Shown piece by piece: positions 54,492-63,929 of a DNA stretch of 64,000 nt (the stretch's first letter is position 1; every line of letters starts with the position of its first letter). The stretch comes from JAUSIF01 sp963711595 (lineage in GTDB: Bacteria; Pseudomonadota; Alphaproteobacteria; Rhizobiales; Xanthobacteraceae). The notes beneath the pieces are model-generated. The model did not search any database and was not told the origin of the DNA. It saw only the letters and a list, made by a program, of their open reading frames with translations. Location of the stretch: NCBI GenBank assembly GCA_963711595.1, contig CAVQER010000005.1:186001-250000 (forward strand), given 5' to 3'. Position numbers and translations under genes: made by a program.

Positions 54492-55550
54492 TCACGATGC
54501 GGCCTGACCCGCCATCAGTCCGGGCAGCGCCGATCCCGGCTGGACGATACTTGCGGCGATCCGCGATACCAATTCGTGCCGCGCCACGTCGTAGCCAATT
54601 TCGATTGCGCTTGCGAAGCCTTCCGCATCCGTGCCGCCGTGGCTTTTGACGACGAGGCCGTTCAGCCCGAGGAATACTCCGCCGTTCACCTTGCGAGGGT
54701 CCATCTTTTCCGACAACACGCGGAAAGCGCCGCGCGCGAGCAAGTAGCCCAGGCGTGAGCGCCAGGTGCGGTTCATGGCTGCCCGCAGATATTCGCTGAG
54801 CTGCCGTGCGGTACCTTCTGCCGCCTTGAGCGCGATGTTTCCGGAGAAGCCTTCGGTCACGACGACGTCCACGGTCCCCTTGCCGAGATCGTCGCCCTCC
54901 ACGAAGCCTCTGTACTCGAAGTCGATCGGCTCCATGTCGCGCAGTCGCTGCCCCGCTTGCCGCACTTCCTCGACCCCCTTCACTTCCTCGACCCCGATGT
55001 TCAACAAACCCACGGTCGGACGGTCGAGCCCGAAAACAACGCGCGCCATGGCCGCTCCCATCACTGCCATGTCCACCAGTTGCTTCGCGTCTGCGCCAAT
55101 CGACGCACCAAGATCGAGAACGAGACTTTCTCCGCGCAGGGTTGGCCAAACTCCTGAAATCGCCGGTCGATCGATGCCGGGGAGCGTCTTCAGGCAGATT
55201 TTGGCCATGGCCATCAGGGCGCCGGTGTTCCCTGCCGAAATCGCGACATCGGCTTGACCTTGCTTCACAGCATCGATCGCAAGCCACATCGACGAGCGCC
55301 GCCGTCCCGCACGTAGCGCTTGGCTCGGCTTGTCCTCCATTCGAACGGCGACGTCCGTGTGCACGATCCTGCTGATCGGCTCGAGGCGCGGTCTCGCGCT
55401 GAGCAGCGGATCAATCGTCGCCTCGTCCCCGAACCAGATGAACTCGACGTCCGGCCGTCGCGTCGCGGCAATGTCTGCTCCGGGCACGACCACGGTCGGA
55501 CCGTGATCGCCTCCCATGGCGTCGAGCGCGATGCGCACCGGTCGAGTCAT
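54492..55550 (-). CDS. plsX: Phosphate acyltransferase PlsX
   Basis: Makes acyl-phosphate from acyl-ACP for phospholipid synthesis. 352 aa from the ATG at 55550 (MTRPVRIALDAMGGDHGPTV). Motifs are ALDAMGGDHGP, DVAISAGNTGALMAMAKICL, and VVTEGFSGNIALKAAEGTAR. It is followed after five bases by fabH. An upstream open frame overlapping the yceD gene is rejected. Confidence 0.97.
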   Translation of the reverse strand: MTRPVRIALDAMGGDHGPTVVVPGADIAATRRPDVEFIWFGDEATIDPLLSARPRLEPISRIVHTDVAVRMEDKPSQALRAGRRRSSMWLAIDAVKQGQADVAISAGNTGALMAMAKICLKTLPGIDRPAISGVWPTLRGESLVLDLGASIGADAKQLVDMAVMGAAMARVVFGLDRPTVGLLNIGVEEVKGVEEVRQAGQRLRDMEPIDFEYRGFVEGDDLGKGTVDVVVTEGFSGNIALKAAEGTARQLSEYLRAAMNRTWRSRLGYLLARGAFRVLSEKMDPRKVNGGVFLGLNGLVVKSHGGTDAEGFASAIEIGYDVARHELVSRIAASIVQPGSALPGLMAGQAAS

Positions 55551-55671
55551 TCGGGGAGTCGAAGGCCTACCGGCCCAGCCTCTCAGGTGACGGATTGCCC
55601 GGCGTGCGGCCGGTGCTTGGGGACAATAGCGCGTCGATGACGGCGCAGAAAGGCCGGATGCCCATGCGATT

Positions 55672-56208
55672 TCAGTGCTTTTTGCCGCTCGACGGGTCTT
55701 TAAGCTTTTCCAGCGCCGCGAACGGCGAGTCCTTGCCTGCAGTCGGTTCGGCGGGTGACTCAAACACGGCGCCGGGCTTGCGCGGGTAAGGGTCAACCGC
55801 GAGAGCAAGGAACTCTCCGACCACAACCGCGAGATCGAGCGCGCCGTTGACAAGCGGATCGGGCGGATCGTCTCCACCGATATCAAGCAGACCGTCCGCG
55901 TCGGCGGTAATAGTTTCCGGCGGCGCGAACCGCACCAAAACCGGCTCCTCGATCTGGTTGTCGAATTCCTCAAGCGTGACGATGCACGTCTGCGTCACCG
56001 ACGCACGAAGCACGCCATCGACAGATGCGCCACCGCGCCCGTCCGGAGCGACGTGAAGATTTGCGGAAAGTGTCGGTACCGCGTTCACGCCCGCACGGCG
56101 TGCCAGAGCTTCACGCTCGGCCGCGCCGGGGTTGAGTTCATAGTCTCGACCATCCGCCGGAAGCTCGGCGACCGCTATCGGGAGAGTCCACGCAAACGCT
56201 TCAGTCAC
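55672..56208 (-). CDS. yceD: YceD/DUF177 family protein
   Basis: 178 aa from a GTG at 56208 (VTEAFAWTLPIAVAELPADG), coupled to the upstream chaperone gene by overlap. Family text: SVTQTCIVTLEEFDNQIEEP, then the acidic DPPDPLVNGALDLAVVVGEF and LALAVDPYPRKPGAVF. YceD is linked to 23S rRNA accumulation in other bacteria. It usually stands before rpmF and plsX; rpmF is absent from the 121-bp gap here. Confidence 0.9.
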   Translation of the reverse strand: MTEAFAWTLPIAVAELPADGRDYELNPGAAEREALARRAGVNAVPTLSANLHVAPDGRGGASVDGVLRASVTQTCIVTLEEFDNQIEEPVLVRFAPPETITADADGLLDIGGDDPPDPLVNGALDLAVVVGEFLALAVDPYPRKPGAVFESPAEPTAGKDSPFAALEKLKDPSSGKKH

Positions 56209-56749
56209 CCTCCGTCTCCGTTGGCGAAGGAAACTGGACGATGCCGCGCGCGATTTCTCCGCGCTTCTGTCCGGCAAGATTTGCATCGGCCCGGCGCACG
56301 TAGTGTGCGAGCCGCCGCGCAGATGATTCAGCCTGCGCGATTCCGCCATACACATTTCGCGCGAGCGCAGCGGTCAATGCGTCATCACCCTGTGCCGAAA
56401 GCGCCGCATCATATGCTTCGGCACGTCCGTAAAAGGCCTCGCCCATCACCCGCATCCGTTTCGGCACCGCCAGATCGCCTGTGCCCATTTCCCGCAGGCT
56501 GTCGTCCATGTCCGTGACGAAACGATCGAAGACACCTTGGCCGATTGCCTGCATTTCAACGCCCTGTCCCGACAGCCTGCGGAACAGGAGGTGGACATGC
56601 AGGACAATAAGGTCAAAACGGCCCTCTGCCGTATCCGGCACGCCCAACGCCAAATAGAAAGCCGGCATGCGGGCCTGTGCCACGATCGCGCCATAGAGGC
56701 GCTCGATGGTTTCTCGCCGTTCGCGGCGGCGTCGAAAGCGAAGCAACAT
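56201..56749 (-). CDS. Ubiquinol-cytochrome c chaperone family protein
   Basis: 182 aa from the ATG at 56749 (MLLRFRRRRERRETIERLYG). The CBP3-like text IVAQARMPAFYLALGVPDTA, EGRFDLIVLHVHLLFRRLSG and FDRFVTDMDDSLREMGTGDL, VPKRMRVMGEAFYGRAEAYD is characteristic of the family that helps assemble the cytochrome bc1 complex. It heads the operon yceD-plsX-fabH and is divergent from bamE. Confidence 0.92.
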   Translation of the reverse strand: MLLRFRRRRERRETIERLYGAIVAQARMPAFYLALGVPDTAEGRFDLIVLHVHLLFRRLSGQGVEMQAIGQGVFDRFVTDMDDSLREMGTGDLAVPKRMRVMGEAFYGRAEAYDAALSAQGDDALTAALARNVYGGIAQAESSARRLAHYVRRADANLAGQKRGEIARGIVQFPSPTETEGD

Positions 56750-56850
56750 TGGACTTTCGCTTTCCGGCGAAACTGCCGGCGTTGCGTTTGGGTCGCGTGC
56801 GGGGTACTTGAGGCGCGGGGTCGTGACAAGTCTGAACACGAGATCAGTTG

Positions 56851-57330
56851 ATGAGTAGCCCGTGGTTTTCTGGCTCGCTTGCCCGCGCCGGCGCGCGGCA
56901 GCTGGGCCGCATGGCCGCTGTGTTGGCGATATCGCTGCTCGCGGCGGGATGTTTTGCGTCGACCTACCAACGCGGTTACGTCTTCGACCAGGCGTCGCTG
57001 GACCAGGTGCCGGTCGGCGCGAGCCAGGAGCAAGTACTGCTCGTGCTCGGTACGCCCACGACGATCGCGACGGTCAGCGGCGAAGCGTTCTATTACATCT
57101 CCCAGAAGACGGAGCAGAAGGCGGCCTTTCTGAACCCGCAGGTAATCGACCAGCGCGTCCTCGCGGTCTACTTCGACAAGGATCGGCGAGTCGCACGCAT
57201 CGCAAACTACGGGGTGCAGGACGGCAAGATCTTCGATTTCGTGAGCCGCACGACGGCGACGGGAGGCGAGGAGCTCAGTCTCCTCCGGCAGATCTTCGGC
57301 AATCTCCTGGGCATTCATCGCACCAACTAA
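56851..57330 (+). CDS. bamE: Outer membrane protein assembly factor BamE
   Basis: Lipoprotein of the BAM complex, 159 aa from the ATG at 56851 (a TTG just before is less likely). The signal peptide ends in the lipobox LLAAGC (Cys near residue 34). The SmpA/OmlA domain reads RGYVFDQASLDQVPVGASQE, VLLVLGTPTTIATVSGEAFY and VYFDKDRRVARIANYGVQDG. It is a single gene, convergent with hppA across a shared terminator. Confidence 0.94.
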   Translation: MSSPWFSGSLARAGARQLGRMAAVLAISLLAAGCFASTYQRGYVFDQASLDQVPVGASQEQVLLVLGTPTTIATVSGEAFYYISQKTEQKAAFLNPQVIDQRVLAVYFDKDRRVARIANYGVQDGKIFDFVSRTTATGGEELSLLRQIFGNLLGIHRTN

Positions 57331-57340
57331 CGGCAAGCGA

Positions 57341-57374
57341 AAACGGCCCGCGCGAGCGCGGGCCGTTTCGATTC
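57341..57374. terminator. Bidirectional terminator between bamE and hppA
   Basis: AAACGGCCCGCGC (57341-57353) pairs with GCGCGGGCCGTTT (57356-57368). T-rich bases follow on the plus strand (CGATTCTTG), and A-rich bases precede it (GCGAAAACGG), so it can serve both convergent genes. Confidence 0.85.
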
Positions 57375-57383
57375 TTGCGGGCG

Positions 57384-59504
57384 TTAGTGCGCGAGGATCG
57401 CCAGCAGCAACAGCGCCACGATGTTCGTGATCTTGATCATCGGGTTCACTGCGGGACCAGCCGTGTCCTTGTAGGGATCGCCCACGGTGTCACCGGTGAC
57501 GGCCGCCTTGTGCGGCTCCGAGCCCTTGCCGCCGTAGTGGCCGTCTTCGATGTACTTCTTCGCGTTGTCCCACGCGCCGCCACCCGAAGTCATCGAGATC
57601 GCCACGAACAGGCCGGTCACGATAACACCAAGGAGCATCGCACCCACCGCGGTGAACGCCTGGCTCTTCCCCGCGATCAACAGCACCACGAAATAGACGA
57701 CGATCGGCGAAAGCACCGGCAGTAGCGACGGAACGATCATCTCCTTAATCGCGGCGCGGGTGAGCAGGTCGACGGCGCGCCCGTAGTCCGGCTTGTCGGT
57801 GCCGCGCATGATGCCCGGCTTCTCGCGGAACTGCCGGCGCACTTCCTCGACGATCGCGCCACCCGCGCGTCCGACCGCCATCATCCCCATCGAGCCGAAC
57901 AGATACGGAAGCAATCCACCGAACAGGAGTCCGACAACGACGTACGGATTTGAAAGCGAGAAATCGAGGCGCACGCCCTGGAAGTACGGAAACTGGGATG
58001 CGTTGCGCACGAAGTAATCGAGGTCCGAAGTGTAAGCTGCGAACAGCACAAGAGCGCCGAGACCGGCCGAACCGATCGCATAGCCTTTCGTAATCGCCTT
58101 GGTGGTGTTGCCCACCGCGTCGAGTGCATCGGTCGCCTTGCGCACTTCTTTCGGCAGGCCCGCCATCTCGGCAATGCCGCCTGCGTTGTCCGTCACGGGT
58201 CCGAACGCGTCGAGCGCAACCACCATGCCGGCCAGCGCCAGCATCGTTGTTACCGCGATCGCAAGCCCGAACAGCCCGGCGAACGTGTAGGCAACAATGA
58301 TGCCCGCGATGATAACGATCGCCGGCAACGCCGTCGCTTCCATTGAAACCGCGAGCCCTTGAATGATGTTCGTCCCGTGACCCGTCACGGAGGCCGCGGC
58401 GATCGACTTCACCGGCCGGAAGTTCGTTCCCGTGTAGTATTCGGTGATCCACACGATCAGCCCGGTCACAATCAGGCCGACGACGCCGCAATAGAAGAGC
58501 TGTGCGGCAGTGAAGGTAAGACCGGCTGTGGTTTTCAGCGGTGCACCAAATCCAAACAGCAGATGTGTAACGACCCCGATGCCGACGAGAGAGAGCACGG
58601 CCGACGCGAAGAAGCCCTTGTACAGCGCGCCCATGATCGATTGACTCGCGCCGAGCCGCACGAAGAAGGTTGCGATGATCGAAGCTGGAATGCAGACCGC
58701 GCCGATTGCGAGCGGATAGAGCAACATGGATTCCAGGACTGGCGTACCCGCAAAGAAAATCGCGGCGAGCACCATCGTCGCAACGACGGTCACGGCGTAA
58801 GTCTCGAACAGGTCGGCCGCCATGCCGGCGCAATCGCCGACATTATCGCCCACGTTGTCGGCGATCGTTGCCGGATTGCGCGGATCGTCTTCGGGAATGC
58901 CGGCTTCGACCTTCCCGACGAGATCCCCACCGACGTCGGCGCCCTTGGTGAAGATTCCGCCACCAAGACGTGCAAAGATCGAGATGAGCGACGCGCCAAA
59001 GCCGAGTGCGACAAGCAAGTCGACCACCACGCGGCCTTCGGAAACGCGGAAACCGAGCCCGTAAGTGAGGAAGAAATAATATCCGGCGACGCCCAAGAGC
59101 GCCAAGCCGGCGACGAGCAAACCGGTGATCGCTCCGGCCTTGAAGGCCAGTTCAAGGCCTTCGGCGAGCGAGCGTGTGGCGGCTTGGGCCGTACGCACGT
59201 TCGCGCGCACCGAAACATTCATGCCGATGAAGCCCGTGATGCCGGAAAGAACCGCGCCGATCGCGAACCCGCCCGCCACCAGCCAGCCGAGGAAATAGCC
59301 GACGATCAGAAAGATCACGGCGCCGACAATGGCGATGGTCGTGTACTGGCGCCGCAGATACGCTTGCGCGCCCTCGCGGATCGCCGCGGCGATCTCCTGC
59401 ATGCGGCTGGTGCCTGCATCTGCCGCCATCACCGACTGCGTCGCCCAGACGCCGTACGCGATTGCCGCAAGGCCGCAAAGTATGATCAGCCACATCGCCA
59501 TCAT
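57384..59504 (-). CDS. hppA: Membrane-bound proton-pumping pyrophosphatase
   Basis: Hydrolyses pyrophosphate to pump protons; 706 aa and about 16 helices. Active-site text: GGGIFTKGADVGGDLVGKVE, EDDPRNPATIADNVGDNVGD, AFGPVTDNAGGIAEMAGLP and MSTGGGAWDNAKKYIE-like SGGGAWDNAKKYIEDG. The residue after GNTT is Lys (GNTTKAITKGYAIGSA), which marks the K+-independent class; K+-dependent enzymes have Ala there. It lets the cell recover energy from biosynthetic pyrophosphate. Confidence 0.97.
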   Translation of the reverse strand: MMAMWLIILCGLAAIAYGVWATQSVMAADAGTSRMQEIAAAIREGAQAYLRRQYTTIAIVGAVIFLIVGYFLGWLVAGGFAIGAVLSGITGFIGMNVSVRANVRTAQAATRSLAEGLELAFKAGAITGLLVAGLALLGVAGYYFFLTYGLGFRVSEGRVVVDLLVALGFGASLISIFARLGGGIFTKGADVGGDLVGKVEAGIPEDDPRNPATIADNVGDNVGDCAGMAADLFETYAVTVVATMVLAAIFFAGTPVLESMLLYPLAIGAVCIPASIIATFFVRLGASQSIMGALYKGFFASAVLSLVGIGVVTHLLFGFGAPLKTTAGLTFTAAQLFYCGVVGLIVTGLIVWITEYYTGTNFRPVKSIAAASVTGHGTNIIQGLAVSMEATALPAIVIIAGIIVAYTFAGLFGLAIAVTTMLALAGMVVALDAFGPVTDNAGGIAEMAGLPKEVRKATDALDAVGNTTKAITKGYAIGSAGLGALVLFAAYTSDLDYFVRNASQFPYFQGVRLDFSLSNPYVVVGLLFGGLLPYLFGSMGMMAVGRAGGAIVEEVRRQFREKPGIMRGTDKPDYGRAVDLLTRAAIKEMIVPSLLPVLSPIVVYFVVLLIAGKSQAFTAVGAMLLGVIVTGLFVAISMTSGGGAWDNAKKYIEDGHYGGKGSEPHKAAVTGDTVGDPYKDTAGPAVNPMIKITNIVALLLLAILAH

Positions 59505-59682
59505 GGACTTTACCTCGAGTTCAGTTCGATTTTTTCAGGATGCGGCCCGCGCGAACGGGCCCGGAAGTGTGCTCCCACCCGACGTTCCCGCGCCGTCCGA
59601 AGCGCGCGGACATTGCCAAAGAAGCCCCTGCGAGGCAATCGCTCGCCGCATGAAACGCCCGATTTTTAGTGGCTTGGAGCGA

Positions 59683-60684
59683 CTAAAAGTGGCTGAACGA
59701 ACCGCGTCTCAGTGTGATCGGCTTGCCGTCGAGGCCCCTGATGACAATCCCCTCGCCCTGCTCGATGCGACCGATTGTCGTTAGGCCGATTCCGGCGGCG
59801 CTTGCCGCCGCCTGCAGCGCGCCCAAGCGATTCTCCGGCACGGTGGCTGCGATCTCGTAATCGTCGCCGCCGGAAAGGATTTGCTCGATGAGCTTCGGGT
59901 CCGCTTCCAACGCCGCCCTCGCACCACCCGAGAGCGGAACCAGCTTCGCATCCAGGCTCGCCGCCACCCCGGAAACCGCCGCGAGTTTGGTCAAGTCACC
60001 CGCAAGGCCGTCCGAAACGTCGATCGAGGCGGAAGCGTGCTCGCGGATCGCAACCGCAATCGCATTGCGGGGCCGCGGAAGCAGGTAGCGGTCGGCGAGG
60101 TGCGAGCGCGCCGCCGGGTCAAGACGGGCGAAAGCCGCGTTGTTAGGTTCGCGCCGGAGCATGAGCCCGAGCGCCGCGTCACCGATCGTCCCCGTCACAA
60201 TCAAGAGATCGCCCGGCTTCGCGCCGGCGCGGCGCACCATCTTGCCCCGCGGAACGTGGCCGAATGCGGCAATCGAGATCGTGATCGGACCGGGCGTACG
60301 GTCGGTGTCGCCGCCGTACAGGGGACAACCGAATTTCTCCGCGTCCTCCTTGAGACCGCGCGCGAAGTCGGTGATCCATTTTTCATCGGTGTCTGCCGGC
60401 AGCACAAGCGTGAGAAGAAATCCAAGCAGCTCCGCCCCCTTGGCCGCGAGATCCGAGAGATTCACCCGCAGCGCCTTCTTCGCGACAGCGTCGGCCGGAT
60501 CGTCGTAAAAAAAATGCACGCCGGCGACGATCGCATCGGTTTTCAACACGACGTCCGAGCCTGGTGGCGGCGCGACGACCGCCGCGTCATCGAGAAGTGC
60601 CAACGCGCCGGGGTTCGTCGCGATTGGCCGGAACAACTCGATCAGCCGCTCCTCGCCCGAGTGCGATTTTCGCGCGTCCGCCAT
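59683..60684 (-). CDS. thiL: Thiamine-monophosphate kinase
   Basis: Last step of thiamine diphosphate synthesis. 333 aa, starting MADARKSHSGEERLIELFRP. Motifs are LDDAAVVAPP, LKTDAIVAGVHFFYDDPADA, RVNLSDLAAKGAELLGFLLT, GGDTDRTPGPITISIAAFG, and SASIDVSDGLAGDLTKLA with SGGDDYEIA. It lies four bases after nusB, so it belongs to the nrdR-rib-nusB-thiL run. Its 3' side faces hppA across 178 bp. Confidence 0.95.
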   Translation of the reverse strand: MADARKSHSGEERLIELFRPIATNPGALALLDDAAVVAPPPGSDVVLKTDAIVAGVHFFYDDPADAVAKKALRVNLSDLAAKGAELLGFLLTLVLPADTDEKWITDFARGLKEDAEKFGCPLYGGDTDRTPGPITISIAAFGHVPRGKMVRRAGAKPGDLLIVTGTIGDAALGLMLRREPNNAAFARLDPAARSHLADRYLLPRPRNAIAVAIREHASASIDVSDGLAGDLTKLAAVSGVAASLDAKLVPLSGGARAALEADPKLIEQILSGGDDYEIAATVPENRLGALQAAASAAGIGLTTIGRIEQGEGIVIRGLDGKPITLRRGSFSHF

Positions 60685-60687
60685 GCT

Positions 60688-61158
60688 CTATCCTGCGGCA
60701 GGTTTCTGGAACTCGGCCTCACGCAGCCGCCGCGCCAGCGCGTCGAGGACAGCGTTCACCATTCCGGTCTCGTCGCGATCAAGAAATGCGCCTGCAACAT
60801 CCACGTATTCGCTTACGACCACCCGCGCCGGCACATCAGAACGATGGACCAACTCGTACGCGCCCGCGCGCAGCACAGCGCGGAGCACTGTTTCGACCCG
60901 TTTCAGCGGCCAGCCCTTGGTGAGTGCCTCGTCAACCATCGGGTCGAGCGCTCTTTGCTCTCGCAAGACGCCGCCGACGACGTCGCGGAAATAGGCCGCC
61001 TCGGCTTCTGGATAGCTATCGCCCTCGACGTCCTGACCGGGCCAGTGGCCCTCGAACTCCGCGAGGATGTCGGGGAGCGAGGTGCCTGCGATATCCATCT
61101 GATACAGCGCCTGCACCGCGGCGAGCCGCGCAGCGCTGCGTTTGACGAGTTTCGACAT
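60688..61158 (-). CDS. nusB: Transcription antitermination protein NusB
   Basis: 156 aa from the ATG at 61158 (MSKLVKRSAARLAAVQALYQ); a GTG two codons earlier is possible. It binds boxA RNA with S10 and supports rRNA antitermination. Family text: ALYQMDIAGTSL, AYFRDVVGGVLREQRALDPM, AVLRAGAYELVHRSDVPARV, VSEYVDVAGAFLDRDETGMV. It follows ribH closely, as is typical. Confidence 0.95.
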   Translation of the reverse strand: MSKLVKRSAARLAAVQALYQMDIAGTSLPDILAEFEGHWPGQDVEGDSYPEAEAAYFRDVVGGVLREQRALDPMVDEALTKGWPLKRVETVLRAVLRAGAYELVHRSDVPARVVVSEYVDVAGAFLDRDETGMVNAVLDALARRLREAEFQKPAAG

Positions 61159-61160
61159 GA

Positions 61161-61650
61161 TCACTTGGCGCGCGCTCGCGCGACGCGAATGAGAGCAAGT
61201 GCGGCCGATGCAGCGGCGCCGCCTTTGTCGCCACCCTTGCGGCTCGCGCGGACCTTGGCTTGCCGTTCCTTGTCAACCGTAAGGATACCATTCCCGACGG
61301 GCAAGCGCCGCGCGACCGCGAGATCCATCAGCGCACGAGCGGACTCGCCGGCGACAATGTCGTAGTGACTCGTTTCGCCGCGGATTACGCAACCGAGCGC
61401 CACGAGGCCGTCGAACGGCTTGCCCACGCGCACAGCCGCGTCGACTGCAATCGCCGCGGCGACGGGAATCTCCAACGCGCCACGGCACCTGAATCGTCTC
61501 CACGTCCACCTGCGCGGCGCTGAGCCTGGCCAACGCACCGGCGAGCAACTCGTCGGCGATCGGTTCATAGAAGCGCGCCTCGACCACGAGGATGCGCGCC
61601 CCCGGGATGGGCGCCTCGTTGGGAGTGCGCTGTTTACGTGTCTGAGCCAT
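61161..61650 (-). CDS. ribH: 6,7-dimethyl-8-ribityllumazine synthase, frame broken once
   Basis: Condenses the ribityl-diamine pyrimidine with dihydroxybutanone phosphate to lumazine. The first frame (ATG at 61650) gives GARILVVEARFYEPIADELL and VDVETIQVP. The next residues GALEIPVAAAIAVDAAVRVG, ALGCVIRGETSHYD (with the catalytic His) and GNGILTV lie in another frame. One surplus base at 61482 (CCG-T-GGC in the coding direction) explains it. Corrected length is about 162 aa, normal. It sits between ribE and nusB. Confidence 0.94.
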
Positions 61651-61685
61651 GGCTTCGTGACGTTTGCGGCTCGGAGGTACAGCGC

Positions 61686-62288
61686 TCAGCGAGCGTCCGC
61701 AAGGCGTGCGAGATATCGCGCAACGAGGTCGACTTCGAGATTCACTTCGGCGCCGCTCTTCAGGCCCCGCCAGCGCGTGACAACGAGCGTATGCGGAATG
61801 ATGAACACGCTGAATTCGGATCCGGCAACGTCGTTAACCGTGAGCGAAATTCCGTCGAGGGCCACAGACCCCTTCGACGCGATGAAGCGCGCGAGTTGCG
61901 CCGGCGCGCGAAAACGCAGGCGCGCCATGTCGCCGAGGTCCTCGCGCGCGACGAGCGTCGCGACCCCGTCAACATGACCACTGACGAGATGTCCTCCAAG
62001 CTCGTCGCCCATCTTCAGTGCGCGCTCGAGATTGAGCCTCTTGCCTTTGCCCCAGCGCCCCGCAGTCGTACGCGCGAGCGTCTCCGCGCCCGCCTCGACT
62101 TCGAACCAGCTTCCCTTCCCCCGCTTCCCCTTGGCGACAACCGTCAAGCAGGCACCATCGATCGCTATCGATGCGCCGATGGCGATAGCGCGTGCAGGAT
62201 ATTTGGAGACAATCCGGAAGCGTCGCAGGGCGCCTTTGTCCTTTGCGGCCGCCAGCGTTCCCACATCCGTGACGATACCGGTAAACAC
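61686..62288 (-). CDS. ribE: Riboflavin synthase (alpha chain)
   Basis: Dismutates two lumazines to riboflavin. 200 aa, starting MFTGIVTDVGTLAAAKDKGA (the MFTGIV start is diagnostic). Two lumazine-binding repeats are visible, with IGASIAIDGACLTVVAKGKR in the first and GSVALDGISLTVNDVAGSEF in the second, plus GGHLVSGHVDGVATL between them. It lies three bases after ribD. Confidence 0.96.
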   Translation of the reverse strand: MFTGIVTDVGTLAAAKDKGALRRFRIVSKYPARAIAIGASIAIDGACLTVVAKGKRGKGSWFEVEAGAETLARTTAGRWGKGKRLNLERALKMGDELGGHLVSGHVDGVATLVAREDLGDMARLRFRAPAQLARFIASKGSVALDGISLTVNDVAGSEFSVFIIPHTLVVTRWRGLKSGAEVNLEVDLVARYLARLADAR

Positions 62289-62291
62289 GCG

Positions 62292-63440
62292 CTATCTCCG
62301 GAAATAGTGCGTCAGCGTGTCAGCACCCGACATCCGCTGCTCGACGACCTTCAATCGCGGCGACTCCGTCAACGCCGCGATCGGCATGCCTTCCAGCGCG
62401 TCGATCGCGTCCGCCCCAAGCGAGCGCGGCGACCGCACCACCACGGCCTCGTCCACGAGGTCGGCTTTCAGCAGCGTGGCGCTCAGGATCGGGCCGCCTT
62501 CCACCAGCACCCGCGTGATCTCCCGCTCGGCGAGCCTTTTCAGCGCGACCTCGAGGTCGAGTTGTCCGTTGAGCGACGGCACGCGGAGAACGAAGACGCC
62601 GGCCGCCACAAGCCGCTTCTCTGGCTCCGAGGGCGCGTTCTCTGTCGCGATCACCCAGACCGGGACGTCGCGCGCCGTCTGCACGAGCTTCGAGCGGAGC
62701 GGAATACGCATGCTGCCGTCAAGGACGACGCGAATCGGCGAGCGGTCAGTCATACCGGGAAGCCGGCAGTTCAGCATGGGGTCGTCGGCGATTACCGTAC
62801 CGCTGCCGACGAGGATCGCATCCGATGTTGCCCGCATCATGTGCGCTTCGTCGCGCGACGCTTCGCAGGAGATATCCGCCGGCTGCCGGCCCGAATGTCC
62901 GGTCTTGCCGTCGGCGGACACCGCTAGCTTCAGGATCATGTGCGGCCGGCCGCTCAGCACGCGACGGAGATGACCGGCGTGATCGATCTTCGCCTGTTGT
63001 GCGCCGACACCCAGAGTGACCTCGACGCCCGCCGCGCGCAGCATCGCGATCCCTTTCCCCTTCACCTCCTTGTAGGGGTCTTCGATCGCGACCACGGCCC
63101 GCTTGATGCCTGCGCTAATGACTTCGTTGGCGCAGGGTGGCGTCTTGCCGTGATGCGCACAGGGCTCAAGCGTCACATAGGTCGTCCCGCCCCTTGCCGC
63201 TGCGCCTGCAATCCGCAGGGCTTCGGTCTCGGCGTGCGGACGTCCGCCACTTGCGGTCGGAGCCCGCGCCACAATGATCGGCTGGCCGCTCTCGAACTGA
63301 ACGATCAGCGCACCGACGGCAGGATTCGGAAACGTCTCGCCGAGATTGCGGCGGCCGATGGAAAGCGCCGCTGCCATCAGGCGCTCGTCCCACGTATCCG
63401 CCGGGAGTGGCGCGGCAGCGGCGCGCGATTGCGCGCTCAT
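62292..63440 (-). CDS. ribD: Bifunctional riboflavin deaminase/reductase RibD
   Basis: 382 aa. The N-terminal cytidine-deaminase-like domain has the zinc site HAETEAL and PCAHHGKTPPC (about residues 70-100), with NPAVGALIV before it. The C-terminal reductase domain has ILKLAVSADGKTG, SDAILVGSGTVIADDPMLNC, and VEGGPILSATLLKADLVDEA. It overlaps nrdR by four bases, a conserved pairing in alphaproteobacteria. Confidence 0.96.
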   Translation of the reverse strand: MSAQSRAAAAPLPADTWDERLMAAALSIGRRNLGETFPNPAVGALIVQFESGQPIIVARAPTASGGRPHAETEALRIAGAAARGGTTYVTLEPCAHHGKTPPCANEVISAGIKRAVVAIEDPYKEVKGKGIAMLRAAGVEVTLGVGAQQAKIDHAGHLRRVLSGRPHMILKLAVSADGKTGHSGRQPADISCEASRDEAHMMRATSDAILVGSGTVIADDPMLNCRLPGMTDRSPIRVVLDGSMRIPLRSKLVQTARDVPVWVIATENAPSEPEKRLVAAGVFVLRVPSLNGQLDLEVALKRLAEREITRVLVEGGPILSATLLKADLVDEAVVVRSPRSLGADAIDALEGMPIAALTESPRLKVVEQRMSGADTLTHYFRR

Positions 63441-63907
63441 CCTGATTTGCGTCCCGCGTCGGGTGCGAGTTCGCCCAAAACCTTCTCGAAATCCTTGGGC
63501 TCCCGAAAATTGCGGTAGACCGACGCAAAGCGGACGTAGGCGACGTCGTCGAGCTGCTTCAGCTCTTCCATGACGAGCTCGCCGATAACGGATGACGCAA
63601 TCTCGTTTTCACCCATGCTTTCCAGCTTTCGCACGATGCCCGATATCATGCGCTCGATGCGTTCGGGATCCACTGGACGCTTGCGCAGTGAGATCTCGAC
63701 CGATCGCAGGAGCTTGTCCCGGTCGAAGCCGACACGCCGCCCGCTACGCTTGAGCACAGTAAGCTCGCGCAACTGAACGCGCTCAAACGTCGTGAAGCGT
63801 TCGTTGCAGTTCGGACACACCCGGCGTCGGCGAATGACCGCGGAATCTTCCGTCGGTCGCGAGTCCTTCACCTGCGTATCCAGGCTGCCGCAGTAGGGGC
63901 AACGCAT
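63437..63907 (-). CDS. nrdR: Transcriptional repressor NrdR
   Basis: 156 aa. A zinc ribbon (MRCPYCGSLDTQVKDSRP ... CPNCNERF) is followed by the ATP-cone domain (ELTVLKRSGRRVGFDRDKLL). It senses ATP/dATP and represses ribonucleotide reductase genes through NrdR boxes. The C-terminal tail is a basic, Gly-rich stretch. It heads the ribD-ribE-ribH-nusB-thiL run and follows glyA. Confidence 0.96.
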   Translation of the reverse strand: MRCPYCGSLDTQVKDSRPTEDSAVIRRRRVCPNCNERFTTFERVQLRELTVLKRSGRRVGFDRDKLLRSVEISLRKRPVDPERIERMISGIVRKLESMGENEIASSVIGELVMEELKQLDDVAYVRFASVYRNFREPKDFEKVLGELAPDAGRKSG

Positions 63908-63929
63908 AAACTATCCCCCAGCCCTCAGT

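Noticed and set aside
53518..55287. 589-codon frame joining fabH with upstream sequence
   Set aside because: The first 267 codons are out-of-frame plsX. fabH starts at 54486.
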